Source of the DNA: Staphylococcus microti
GTDB taxonomy: Bacteria > Bacillota > Bacilli > Staphylococcales > Staphylococcaceae
Length of the DNA stretch: 64,000 nt
Direction: 5' to 3'
Assembly (NCBI RefSeq): GCF_000934465.1
Contig: NZ_JXWY01000039.1
Coordinates: forward strand, 1 to 64,000
How positions within the stretch are numbered: the first letter of the stretch is position 1; the number at the start of each line of letters is the position of its first letter. The position numbers were made by a program, and so were the translations under genes. Of the stretch, positions 1 through 9,897 are shown one piece after another. The notes below the pieces were generated by a model that ran no database searches, had not been told where the DNA came from, and worked only from the letters and a program-made list of their open reading frames with translations.

Positions 1-15
1 TTTAAATATTATTTC

Positions 16-34
16 AAAAAAAAAAAAAAAAAAA
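16..34. repeat. A19 homopolymer upstream of the adhesin gene
   Basis: An uninterrupted run of 19 adenines lies about 85 nt before the adhesin start codon, in the presumed promoter region. Tracts of this length are prone to slipped-strand change in length and could alter promoter spacing or DNA bending. The run is directly visible; any role in expression is inference. Confidence 0.6.
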
Positions 35-118
35 CAATGTACATTCGATAATATATTTATTGTTAAATGAGAATTAGACAAAACAAATGCTTAATAACAA
101 AGAGGAAGGATAGTGAGT

Positions 119-3100
119 ATGAAAAATTATCAACAATACAAGAAGTATGACCGCAAGCAGCAAGTATTTAGTATTCGTAAGTTGTCGTATGGTACAGGTT
201 CTGCCCTGTTGACAACTTTACTATTCTTAGGTGTATCACAAACAGCAGAGGCATCAGAAGTAACTGAACCAGCTCCTGAAACTACGGTTCAAAATACTGA
301 AAATGTCGCAACCGCTGACGAACAGCCAGCTCCAACTGAAAACACAGCAGTAGCTAATGAAAATGTAGCAGAAGAAACATCTGATGAAGTACCAGCAGAA
401 ACTCCAGAGCAACCTGCTGAAACAACAGAAGCTGAAGCACCACAACCAGCTGTCGCAGAGACAACACCAAAAGAAGCACAACTTGTAGCTGAAGAAACAA
501 CACCTGAAAAAACTACTACTGAAGCAAATACACCCGCAAACGAGCCTACTCAAACTACATCAAACAATGCATCAACAACAGAAAATACGACAAAAGCGAC
601 ACAACAACCTGAGTTGAAAAACAATGTAGATAACAAAATCTCTGATGTTTCAATTAACGTGAAAGACAACAAAATTGAAGATGTCGTGGATTATGGTAAC
701 CAAAAAAAAGTACATGATGCTATAGAGAATTTCAAACTCAACTATTATAAAGAAAACCCTTCAGCTTCTAAGAAAGATTACTTAAATGAATTAAGTAAGT
801 TTCTTGGTGAAAATGAGTTATATGATGGTTCTGATTATGAAGCAAGTAGATCAAATAAAGGATTAAAGCCTTCAGAATACGAAGTAAAAGCAAAAGTATC
901 TAATGCTAAAGCTGGAGACTATTTCACATTTCAACACGACAGTCTTACAGACTTAAATGGCAACTATGCCAATAACGTCAAAGTACAACTTCCCTCATTT
1001 TACCTTGAGTCAGACCCAAAAGTTGAAGTTGCACGCGCAGTCAATTTCGATAACCAAACAAAAAAATTACGTATCAATTTTTAGATACAATTAAAGATTT
1101 AGGCTCATTTAGTATGATTTTTAATGGCAAAGACTATGTAGACCGTAATAAAGTCACTGAAAATGGCCTTCAAAAAATTGACACATATAATTGGAACTAA
1201 ATCTATTTCATATGATGTAACTATTCAATATGAAGAAAGTTTATATTCATATAACAATACTTCTTGGAATGGGTATTCGCAAACCTATTTAGACAAAGCA
1301 GGTATGAGAATGGTGTTAGATGAATATGATCCTGATAATAAAAAAGTTAAAAGTTTTTTACAAGTAAATCCGGACGCTCTTAACTTAAAGGTAGATAATA
1401 ACAACAGTATCGTTGATCTAGACATAAAAGGTAAATCTTTTAATGTGTTAATCTCTAATGGTAATCCAGATCATTATAGCTATCCTACAAATGACCCAAA
1501 CGATATAGATCCAAATGCAAGAGTTCATTCACGTTCATCAGTATTAATTGACAAAGATGCATTAAGTAGTTTAACAGTTTATAAATTACCTAAAGCAAAA
1601 ACTATATCAAATAACAGCATTACAGAATTATCTAATCAACTAGAAGATGTAACAGATGAAGTTATAAAGGATAGCCAAATTGACTTAGAAAATGGAACAT
1701 ATTCATATAATCATAGAGATGCTTCGCTTGGTGATATAGAATTGGTATTATCAGACTTTGAGAGCAGCTATATTATAACTATGACTCATAATATAGCTGA
1801 TGCTGCTATTGGCGACAATCCTTTTAATAAAATTGATTTAGGTGCTCGAATGATGTTGCCATATTACAAAAAAGAGAATACATCATTTAGAGGTCCAATA
1901 GATAATTTAGTAGATATCGGTTATGTACGCGCCCATATTGAAGAAGAATTTGAAGTAAATCCTGAATTACCTGAACAACCAGACTTCCCTGATCCAGATG
2001 AAAGCGATTCTGACGCAGATTCTGATGCAGATAGTGACTCAGATGCGGACAGCGACTCGGATGCGGATAGTGATTCTGACGCCGATAGCGACTCGGATGC
2101 AGATAGTGATTCAGATGCAGATAGCGACTCGGATGCAGATAGTGATTCAGATGCCGACAGCGACAGTGACTCGGACTCTGACAGCGATTCGGATTCTGAC
2201 AGCGACTCGGATTCTGACAGTGATTCTGACGCAGATAGTGACTCCGATGCGGATAGCGACTCGGACAGTGACTCCGACGCAGATAGCGACTCTGATTCTG
2301 ATAGTGATTCTGACTCTGATAGCGATTCCGACTCTGATAGTGATTCTGACTCTGACAGTGACTCGGATTCTGACAGCGACTCGGATGCAGATAGTGATTC
2401 TGATGCGGACAGTGACTCGGACAGCGATTCTGATGCAGACAGTGATTCTGACTCTGATAGCGATTCTGATTCTGATAGCGATTCTGATGCGGATAGCGAC
2501 TCGGACTCTGATAGCGACTCGGATTCTGATAGTGATTCTGACTCTGATAGTGATTCTGACTCTGATAGCGATTCTGATTCTGACAGCGATTCTGATTCTG
2601 ACAGTGACTCAGATGCCGATAGCGACTCGGATTCTGACAGTGACTCAGATGCCGATAGCGATTCTGATTCTGACAGTGATTCGGACTCTGACAGCGACTC
2701 GGACTCTGACAGCGATTCAGACTCGGACAGCGACTCGGATGCAGACAGTGATTCGGACTCTGATAGTGACTCAGACTCTGATAGCGATTCGGACTCTGAT
2801 AGCGATTCGGACTCTGATAGCGATTCGGACTCGGACAGCGACTCAGATGCCGATAGCGACTCAGACTCTGACAGCGATTCAGACTCTGATAGTGATTCGG
2901 ACTCTGATAGCGATTCGGACTCGGACAGCGACTCTGACTCTGATAGTGACTCAGACTCTGATAGCGATTCGGACTCGGACAGTGACTCTGATACTGGCAA
3001 AGATTCAGACGATAACTCAAATGGTGATAAACCAGGTAACCACGGTGAAGGACACCCTGGCAAAGGTTTACCAGACACAGGTAATGCAACAAATAATGGC

Positions 3101-3181
3101 ACATTGATTGGCTCATTATTTGCAGCGCTTGGCTCACTATTCTTAGTTGGACAACGTCGTAGAAAACAAGACGAAAAATAA
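119..3181 (+). pseudogene. Serine-aspartate repeat (Clf/Sdr-type) LPXTG surface adhesin, frameshifted twice
   Basis: Cell-wall-anchored MSCRAMM-type adhesin, predicted to bind host ligands. The ATG at 119 follows GAGGAAGGA at a good distance; an in-frame GTG at 113 is too close. A YSIRK-type signal peptide (FSIRKLSYGTGSALL, residues 17-31) probably ends at AEA/SE, residue 45. Next come a Glu/Thr/Pro/Ala-rich stretch to about residue 170, an A region of about 450 residues, an SD/AD repeat stalk and an LPDTG sorting signal (3068-3082) with a hydrophobic helix and RRRK tail. No B repeats are seen, so it is closer to Clf proteins than to SdrC/D/E. The frame breaks at T5 (1078-1082, one T short) and returns at A6 (1172-1177, one A extra). 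The 31 intervening codons read sensibly in the other frame. As read, the product stops after 321 codons. Sequencing error, phase variation or true decay are all possible. Confidence 0.8.
2001..2997 (+). repeat. SD/AD dipeptide repeat region of the adhesin
   Basis: About 1 kb of hexanucleotide-based repeats encodes alternating Ser-Asp with interspersed Ala-Asp. Codon use varies between GAC/GAT and AGC/AGT/TCT/TCG. This is the flexible stalk that lifts the A region off the cell wall. The periodicity opens long spurious reading frames in the other five frames. Repeat number is expected to vary between strains. Confidence 0.9.
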
Positions 3182-3211
3182 TCCTATTACATTCATATAC
3201 TCCCGTAAAAT

Positions 3212-3246
3212 AGAGAGGCAGTCATTTCGTTGATTGCCTCTCTTTC
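3212..3246 (+). terminator. Terminator of the adhesin gene
   Basis: A 13-bp stem (3212-3224 with 3231-3243, core AGAGAGGCA/TGCCTCTCT) with a six-base loop is followed by a short T run, 30 nt after the adhesin stop codon. Confidence 0.8.
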
Positions 3247-3315
3247 TGTGCTTCTGTTTATTCACTTATATATTCCATAATCGGTTGTCTGTTAGGAAAA
3301 TCTAAAAAAAGGCAT

Positions 3316-3412
3316 AAAAAAAACGCCGTGCTCTAACACGGCGCTAAACAAAGGGGATGGGAGAAATTTTTCACTTCAAACAAAGGGGTATGTTTGTTAT
3401 GTGATTAATTTC
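3316..3412 (-). ncRNA. rsaE: Small regulatory RNA RsaE (RoxS homologue)
   Basis: The minus strand reads as the conserved Firmicute sRNA RsaE/RoxS. A 5' single-stranded part starting GAAATTAATCACATAAC is followed by two C-rich motifs, ACCCCTTTG and then TTCTCCC-A-TCCCCTTTG. A terminator hairpin CGCCGTG/CACGGCG (3324-3343) and eight T's (3316-3323) end it. In S. aureus RsaE also lies next to pepF. It is known there to block translation of central-metabolism, opp and arginine-catabolism mRNAs by pairing its UCCC motifs with Shine-Dalgarno sequences, and in Bacillus it belongs to the ResD/redox response. Length is about 97 nt; the 5' end is inferred from the promoter. I recognise it from memory of the family sequence, and the match over the C-rich core is strong. 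Confidence 0.9.
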
Positions 3413-3420
3413 ATGCACAT

Positions 3421-3449
3421 AATATATCATGCTGAATCATAGGTTTCAA
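3421..3449 (-). promoter_or_regulatory. rsaE promoter
   Basis: On the minus strand TTGAAA (3444-3449), a 17-nt spacer and TATATT (3421-3426) lie just upstream of the RsaE 5' end. Further upstream, 3453-3485 reads TTTGTGAAAAAGTTAA then TTTTTGCAAG, an AT-rich stretch resembling ResD/SrrA-type sites. That last assignment is inference. Confidence 0.75.
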
Positions 3450-3509
3450 CCCTTTAACTTGCAAAAATTAACTTTTTCACAAATTCGTCATATTGTAAAC
3501 GAATTCATT

Positions 3510-5321
3510 TTATAAACGATTCATTAGCGCTTCAAAAGCGTCTAATTTTTGTTCAAATACGTGTAATGCATCTTCAATTGGTTGTGGTGTTGTCATATCG
3601 ACACCCGCATTTTTCAACAACTCAATTGGGTAGTTTGAGCTACCTTTTTTCAAGAATTCATTAATGTATCTTTCTACGGCCGGTTCGCCTTCCGTTAAAA
3701 TTTGATGGCTTAAACTTTGTGCCGCACTATAACCTGTCGCATATTGATATACATAGTAATTCATATAGAAATGTGGAATGCGTGACCATTCTTTGCTGAT
3801 ATGTTCATCTGTTTCAACAACATCGCCAAAGTATAAACGATTCAATGCCGCATATTCTTCATTCATACGTTGTGCTGTTAACGGCTCGCCCGCTTCTTCA
3901 ATCTCGTGAATTTTATGTTCAAATTCTGCAAACATTGTTTGACGGAATAACGTCGCTCTGAAACGTTCTAATTCTTGGTTCAACAACAATAAACGACGCT
4001 TATCATCTAAATGTTGTTCCATATAATGACTTAATAACGCTTCGTTACACGTTGACGCGACTTCCGCTACGAAAATTGAATAACCACTATACGTTGATGA
4101 TTGATTTTGACGACTGAAATAGCTATGTGCCGAATGACCAAACTCATGTACAAGTGTAAATAAATCTGACACCGTATCTGACCAGTTCAACAAAATAAAC
4201 GGATTCGTTTGATGTGCACCTGAAGAATAAGCACCTGAACGTTTACCTTTATTTTCATACACGTCAACCCAGCCATTGTCTAAGCCTTCTTTTAATACAT
4301 TCAAGTACGTCTCACCCATAGGCGCTAAACCTTTTAACATCCATTCAACTGCTTCTTCATACGGCATATCGAATTGAATATCTTTTACAAGTGGCGTATA
4401 CATATCATACATTTTCAAGTCATCAATACCGAGTAATTTTTTACGTAGTTCTGTATATCTGTGCAATAACGGTAAATATTGATGCACTGTTTTAACTAAG
4501 TTATCATATACCGCTTCAGGTATGTAGTTATTACTCAATGCTTGTTCACGTGCTGTTTTGTAGTTGTGTGAGCGTGCGTTGAAAACGTGTTTCTTCACTT
4601 CCCCTGCCAATGTCGCACTTAACGTATTGTTGTACGCACCATACGCCTTATAAACGTTCTCATAGGCAGATTGACGTAATTGACGATCGTCTGACTCTAA
4701 ATACTTAATAAACGTCCCTTGTGTTAACGGGTGCTTATTACCGTCTTTATCCATCACGTCCTCAAATGTTAAATCCGCATTGTCAAACATACTGAAAACA
4801 TTGCGTGGTGTTGATAACGCATCTTGTGCTTCCGTCAATAACTTTTCTTTGTCCGCATCTAATACGTGTGGACGTTGATGGTTAATCATTTCTAATGCGA
4901 AAGCGTAATGTTTCAAGCCGTCATGTTCCTCTAAAAATGATTGAATCTTCGCCTCATCAATTTGTAGCAATTCAGGCACTAAAAAGCTCCACGCCGAACT
5001 GAAACGAATGATCAATTGATGTGCGCGTGACTCTAAACCTGTATAATGTGCATTCCCTGTATCTTGGTCCTGCTTCAAATGTGCATAAACGTATACAGAT
5101 TCTAAATCTGCTTCGATCTCATCTTGTAATTGCAAGGCAGCGTACAACGTCTCAGCACTGTCGCCTAAATGCCCTTTAAATTGTTCCTCTTCACCAATAC
5201 GGCTTGCTACTTTATCAAATGCCGCTTCCCAAGCTGCATCATCTTTAAAAATTGTCGTTAAATCCCATGTGTGGTTTGGAAACTTTTGCTCTTGTTCTTC
5301 TCGTGTTCTTTGATTTGTCAT
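3510..5321 (-). CDS. pepF: Oligoendopeptidase F (M3 family)
   Basis: Cytosolic zinc metallopeptidase of family M3B that cuts short oligopeptides, in keeping with the peptide importer encoded nearby. At 603 aa it has the usual length. The zinc motif HEFGH is at residues 392-396, with the third ligand Glu in FVAEVAST at 420. The N-terminal M3 helical domain (about residues 110-190) precedes the catalytic domain. AAGGAGG lies 7 nt before the ATG. It is monocistronic, transcribed away from coiA. The rsaE promoter lies directly behind its stop codon, an arrangement shared with S. aureus. No hairpin of its own is evident before rsaE. Confidence 0.95.
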   Translation of the reverse strand: MTNQRTREEQEQKFPNHTWDLTTIFKDDAAWEAAFDKVASRIGEEEQFKGHLGDSAETLYAALQLQDEIEADLESVYVYAHLKQDQDTGNAHYTGLESRAHQLIIRFSSAWSFLVPELLQIDEAKIQSFLEEHDGLKHYAFALEMINHQRPHVLDADKEKLLTEAQDALSTPRNVFSMFDNADLTFEDVMDKDGNKHPLTQGTFIKYLESDDRQLRQSAYENVYKAYGAYNNTLSATLAGEVKKHVFNARSHNYKTAREQALSNNYIPEAVYDNLVKTVHQYLPLLHRYTELRKKLLGIDDLKMYDMYTPLVKDIQFDMPYEEAVEWMLKGLAPMGETYLNVLKEGLDNGWVDVYENKGKRSGAYSSGAHQTNPFILLNWSDTVSDLFTLVHEFGHSAHSYFSRQNQSSTYSGYSIFVAEVASTCNEALLSHYMEQHLDDKRRLLLLNQELERFRATLFRQTMFAEFEHKIHEIEEAGEPLTAQRMNEEYAALNRLYFGDVVETDEHISKEWSRIPHFYMNYYVYQYATGYSAAQSLSHQILTEGEPAVERYINEFLKKGSSNYPIELLKNAGVDMTTPQPIEDALHVFEQKLDAFEALMNRL

Positions 5322-5397
5322 ACTTTTCCTCCTTAAATTATGAGATAATTAATACTATTTTCTCATTTTCGGTTAAAAAAAGCACATGATAGACTTA

Positions 5398-6354
5398 TCA
5401 TTTTAAAATTTTTTTATAACGTTCAACTAATTGTTTGATCAGTTGTTGTCGAGACACCCCACCTGTCGCAAAATAACGCAACTTGATACACCTTTGTAGT
5501 GCAGTATATGGATCTCGTTGATACGTCAATGCCTCGAATACTTTCAGCTGCCATAAAACCGGATGCGTCGTCACATATATTTGTTCTGGGAAAATATAAC
5601 CCGTGTACTGAATGACTTGTGTTTCCGTCAACTGCATACGATATATGATCGACAATGTCGGCTCATGCACGGTATCTTTATGGCGACAATGCCTTAAATA
5701 TTGCAGGATACGTACCGTTGAAAGTTTACGAACTGTCGTAACTACTGGCAGGTCTGTCTCATAATCTGTCAGCAACTGTGTATCATCTAGTCGTGCACAA
5801 TCTGCCACAAACTGACGCGCTGTGATACTCATGACATTGCTCAAACGATATAAACGACAATTCGTTGGATGAATCGCATACATGACGTGTCGGTCAGGCG
5901 CAATACACGCCTGTTGCAGTTGGTTGAAATAGTAGACACCTCGACGATATTTCGGCAATAGTGATAGCCATATAACGTGATAACCTACCTGCGCTAATCC
6001 TTCTGTCCGTTTGATCATCTGTTGAACAGGGATTGCGCTTAACTGAATCTCAATCGCATACTGACCTACAACAATATCTGGAATTTGTTGAATCTCGGAT
6101 AAATACGGCTCTAATTGAACATTTGGATATTGTATAGATAACATGTGAAACAAACGTAACTTAAGTCGATGATGTAACGCACTCTCTCCAACACCTTGAT
6201 GCGTACTTTGACGTGGATGTGCAAAATGTGCTATGTTGCGACACCCCTTTTTCAAAATCATTCGTTCATGACATACTGGACAAAAATAACACGTCGCTTT
6301 CTCAGCATGTTGTGCTAAAACACGTTCCTGCTGCTCGTTATAAGCTGTTAGCAT
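5398..6354 (-). CDS. coiA: Competence protein CoiA-like
   Basis: Cytosolic CoiA family protein, linked to processing of incoming DNA during transformation. The N-terminus has a CPVC zinc-ribbon-like pair and HFAHPR (CoiA N-terminal domain, about residues 15-50). The middle has a PD-(D/E)xK nuclease-like core: PDIVVGQYAIEIQLSA, about residues 88-105, keeps the D...E-x-Q pattern. An in-frame GTG at 6363 overlaps the ribosome site GAGGTG, so the ATG at 6354, seven bases after it, is preferred (318 aa). In the genus it sits between mecA and pepF, as here. Staphylococci are only conditionally competent, so its everyday role is uncertain. Confidence 0.85.
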   Translation of the reverse strand: MLTAYNEQQERVLAQHAEKATCYFCPVCHERMILKKGCRNIAHFAHPRQSTHQGVGESALHHRLKLRLFHMLSIQYPNVQLEPYLSEIQQIPDIVVGQYAIEIQLSAIPVQQMIKRTEGLAQVGYHVIWLSLLPKYRRGVYYFNQLQQACIAPDRHVMYAIHPTNCRLYRLSNVMSITARQFVADCARLDDTQLLTDYETDLPVVTTVRKLSTVRILQYLRHCRHKDTVHEPTLSIIYRMQLTETQVIQYTGYIFPEQIYVTTHPVLWQLKVFEALTYQRDPYTALQRCIKLRYFATGGVSRQQLIKQLVERYKKILK

Positions 6355-6427
6355 AACAATCACCTCAACTTATAACACGTACCATCACACCTCATTACTT
6401 CTCTCTCATCTATAACAACGCAAAAAA

Positions 6428-6462
6428 GCACATCACCCAACTTAATAAAGTCAGCAATGTGC
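6428..6462 (-). terminator. Probable mecA terminator
   Basis: On the minus strand GCACAT...ATGTGC closes a hairpin (6457-6462 with 6428-6433) followed by TTTTTT, just after the mecA stop codon. Confidence 0.55.
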
Positions 6463-6479
6463 GTTCTTATCTTAATCAT

Positions 6480-7181
6480 TTATAATGCAAAATAACGTTT
6501 GACTTGTTCTGTCACATTATAACTCATCACAATTTTACCGTAGTCGTTGAGATATAGTTCCGTCTTATCACTCATTGACGCAAACTCTAACATTTGACTA
6601 TAAAAGTCATGAATCTCATCTTCTGTGACACGTGTATCAAAATGCACCACATAATAGTATTGTTCGTCTAACATATATAGTAAGTCTTCAAAGTTCGTCA
6701 ATTGTTGATCGTTGCGATGTGCATACGCAATCACTGATTCTAAATCATCAAACTTAAAGATAGCTGTTTGTGTGAGTGGCACATGACCACTTGATACGCT
6801 CTTTTGTGATGTTTTATTTTTCGTCGTGCTTTTATCTTCAGTTGCTTCATTGTCTCTGAATGATTGTGACAATAGGTCGCTTAAATGATTGTCTATTTCA
6901 TCAAAAGCGTTTATATCATCTGACATGCCCATCTCTGGATCGTTTTTAGATTTTGAAATCGTTACTTCTACACCTTTTTCAAATGCATGCACTTGAATCC
7001 ATAAAGGCCCTTCTGCAACAAAGTCTTCTTCTTCGTTGACTTCTTCCATCACAGACCAGAAAAATTCTTCGCCACGTTTACGGTTCGTCCACAAATCTTC
7101 GCGTCTGAAACCACGTGCTTCAATATCTGAGTATGTGATAAATAGTTTCACTGTCATATCATCAATACGTTCTATTCTCAT
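6480..7181 (-). CDS. mecA: Adapter protein MecA
   Basis: Adapter that delivers substrates such as ComK and Spx-type regulators to the ClpCP protease; unrelated to the methicillin-resistance mecA. It has 233 aa, the expected size. The N-terminal substrate-binding part begins MRIERIDDMTVKLFITYSDIEARGF. An acidic, Ser/Thr/Lys-rich linker lies at about residues 85-135. The C-terminal ClpC-binding domain contains FDDLESVIAYAHR and DYGKIVMSYN. AAGGGAG precedes the ATG by a normal gap. Its neighbours coiA and spxA match the conserved staphylococcal order spxA-mecA-coiA-pepF, which groups a proteolytic adapter with one of its likely target families. Confidence 0.93.
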   Translation of the reverse strand: MRIERIDDMTVKLFITYSDIEARGFRREDLWTNRKRGEEFFWSVMEEVNEEEDFVAEGPLWIQVHAFEKGVEVTISKSKNDPEMGMSDDINAFDEIDNHLSDLLSQSFRDNEATEDKSTTKNKTSQKSVSSGHVPLTQTAIFKFDDLESVIAYAHRNDQQLTNFEDLLYMLDEQYYYVVHFDTRVTEDEIHDFYSQMLEFASMSDKTELYLNDYGKIVMSYNVTEQVKRYFAL

Positions 7182-7356
7182 ATCATCACACTCCCTTACA
7201 GTTGATGAATCGTAATCTCATTGTATGAAATCATCTTCATAAATACAATTTTTTTGTTTCTTTTCAAATGCTATGTTACTTTTGTTACCCACATTATAAC
7301 ATATTGCATGCAAATCGAAATGATATTGCTTGCGTACAACAAGGTAAAAAATATAA

Positions 7357-7388
7357 CAAAAAACAGCACGCATGCGACGCACTGTTTC
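7357..7388 (-). terminator. Probable spxA terminator
   Basis: AAACAG (7382-7387 on the minus strand) pairs with CTGTTT (7361-7366) around an imperfect GC-rich inner stem, and the minus strand then continues into TTT-rich sequence. It lies about 75 nt beyond the spxA stop. The rest of the mecA-spxA gap shows no gene. Confidence 0.5.
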
Positions 7389-7460
7389 GGGTCTATTCAC
7401 GGACGCAATCTACCATGAATAGTGGAGTATTTAAATTAAAAAAGTGTCTTAAAAATTGAG

Positions 7461-7856
7461 TTAATCTACCATACGTTGTGCTTCAAGTAATTGGAACGTA
7501 CGCACTTTGCGTGGTAGGAAACGGCGAATCTCATCTTCGTTGTACCCAACTTGTAATCTTTTCTCGTCTAGGATGATTGGACGACGTAAGATTCCTGGGT
7601 TGTCTTGGATGATTGTGTATAAGTCTTGAAGTGGTAATGAATCGATATCAACGTTCAACTTTTGATATGTTTTAGAACGTGTTGAGATAATCTCATCTGT
7701 TCCATCTTCAGTCATTTTAAGTATCTCTTTGATTTCATCTAATGTTAAATGCTCAGAGAAAATATTTCGCTCCGTATACGGAATGTCATGTTCTTGTAAC
7801 CATGCTTTCGCTTTACGGCAAGATGTGCAACTTGGTGAAGTAAATAATGTTACCAT
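7461..7856 (-). CDS. spxA: Transcriptional regulator Spx
   Basis: ArsC-fold regulator that binds the RNA polymerase alpha C-terminal domain and switches on the thiol and disulfide stress response. The redox switch C10-T-S-C13 (SPSCTSC) is intact, as is the [20 protein letters not shown] block. The first reading-frame codon (GTG, 7865) overlaps AGGAGAGTG; the ATG at 7856 gives the standard start [10 protein letters not shown] and 131 aa. Spx is degraded by ClpXP, and MecA/ClpC can handle paralogues, so the mecA neighbour is meaningful. The long upstream gap probably holds more than one promoter. Confidence 0.96.
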   Translation of the reverse strand: MVTLFTSPSCTSCRKAKAWLQEHDIPYTERNIFSEHLTLDEIKEILKMTEDGTDEIISTRSKTYQKLNVDIDSLPLQDLYTIIQDNPGILRRPIILDEKRLQVGYNEDEIRRFLPRKVRTFQLLEAQRMVD

Positions 7857-9165
<1,309 letters not shown>

Positions 9166-9175
9166 TCTATAAAGC

Positions 9176-9224
9176 AAAAAGAGAGGACATCTGTCACGGT
9201 GCGACGGATTTCCTCTCTTTTGCA
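9176..9224. terminator. Bidirectional terminator between trpS and the DUF4256 gene
   Basis: AAGAGAGGA...TCCTCTCTTTT forms a hairpin with A's before it and T's after it, between two convergent stop codons. Confidence 0.7.
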
Positions 9225-9229
9225 TGCGA

Positions 9230-9781
9230 TTAAATTTTAAGCATTCCTCGAAAACCTCTTGCCGCATAATACGACTCTGCACCGTTATGATACGTGAACA
9301 CAGTGCCGTAACGATAGTCACAGAACAACGCACCACCTAAGTCACGAATATTGTCAGGCGTTACAATCCAACTCGATGTTTTCTTATCAAACGTGCCTAG
9401 CGTTTGTAAATGACGATATTGCGCTTCTGTTAATAACGTAATCCCCATCGCTTCAGCCAACGCAATCGCACTCGTTTCCGGCTTATGCTTTTTACGCGAT
9501 TCTAATGCCGCTTGATCATAACAAACACTTCTACGCCCTTTTGGACTTTCAGCTGAACAGTCTACAAATAGATACGCCCCATCTTCCGTACCGATAACAT
9601 CCGGCTCACCTTCCGTACGTTCCATTTCATTTAAAGTCCACAGCTTATCATCTGATGCTGCTTGTAACGTCTGTTCAACAGCTTCCCAAGTGATGTCTTC
9701 ATGTCGTTCTGGATATTTTTCAAATCTTGCCTTTAACGTTGCAATCAACGTCTCTTTTTGTTCTTGCGTTAAAGTTGCCAT
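9230..9781 (-). CDS. DUF4256 family protein
   Basis: A 183-aa cytosolic protein of the DUF4256 family; function unknown. Visible features are an N-terminal helical segment, the motif ERTEGEPDVIG (about residues 53-63), a Ser/Lys-rich middle and a C-terminus with SYYAARGFRGMLKI. There is no signal peptide or membrane helix. AAAGGAG precedes the ATG. It is monocistronic between trpS and the end of the opp operon. The family call is from memory of the GEPDVIG and FRG motifs. Confidence 0.75.
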   Translation of the reverse strand: MATLTQEQKETLIATLKARFEKYPERHEDITWEAVEQTLQAASDDKLWTLNEMERTEGEPDVIGTEDGAYLFVDCSAESPKGRRSVCYDQAALESRKKHKPETSAIALAEAMGITLLTEAQYRHLQTLGTFDKKTSSWIVTPDNIRDLGGALFCDYRYGTVFTYHNGAESYYAARGFRGMLKI

Positions 9782-9841
9782 ACATCTACTCCTTTATCTT
9801 TGGTGCATTCATCATAACAAGATTTATCCCATTTAGCGAAT

Positions 9842-9892
9842 GAAAAAAGAGCTGGAGACCAAGTGCTTGAAACACTTAGTTCTCCAACTCTA
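9842..9892 (-). terminator. Terminator of the opp operon
   Basis: On the minus strand a long stem (AGAGTTGGAGAACTAAGTG with CACTTGGTCTCCAGCTCT) closes just beyond oppA and runs into TTTTTTC. Confidence 0.85.
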
Positions 9893-9897
9893 TTACG

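Noticed and set aside
2001-2997. Possible CRISPR-like or satellite array
   Set aside because: The repeats are coding, in frame with an LPDTG adhesin, with no unique spacers.
1887-3137. Long open frames over the SD repeats on both strands (also 1921-3102 minus and 1998-3107 plus)
   Set aside because: They arise because the 6-bp periodic Ser-Asp repeat lacks stops in several frames; the translations are low-complexity and have no ribosome sites.
6480-7181. Methicillin-resistance gene mecA
   Set aside because: The protein is the 233-aa ClpC adapter; it has no penicillin-binding domain and only shares the name.
7218-7459. Short frames on both strands between mecA and spxA
   Set aside because: They have no ribosome sites, overlap the spxA terminator and show no recognisable protein pattern.
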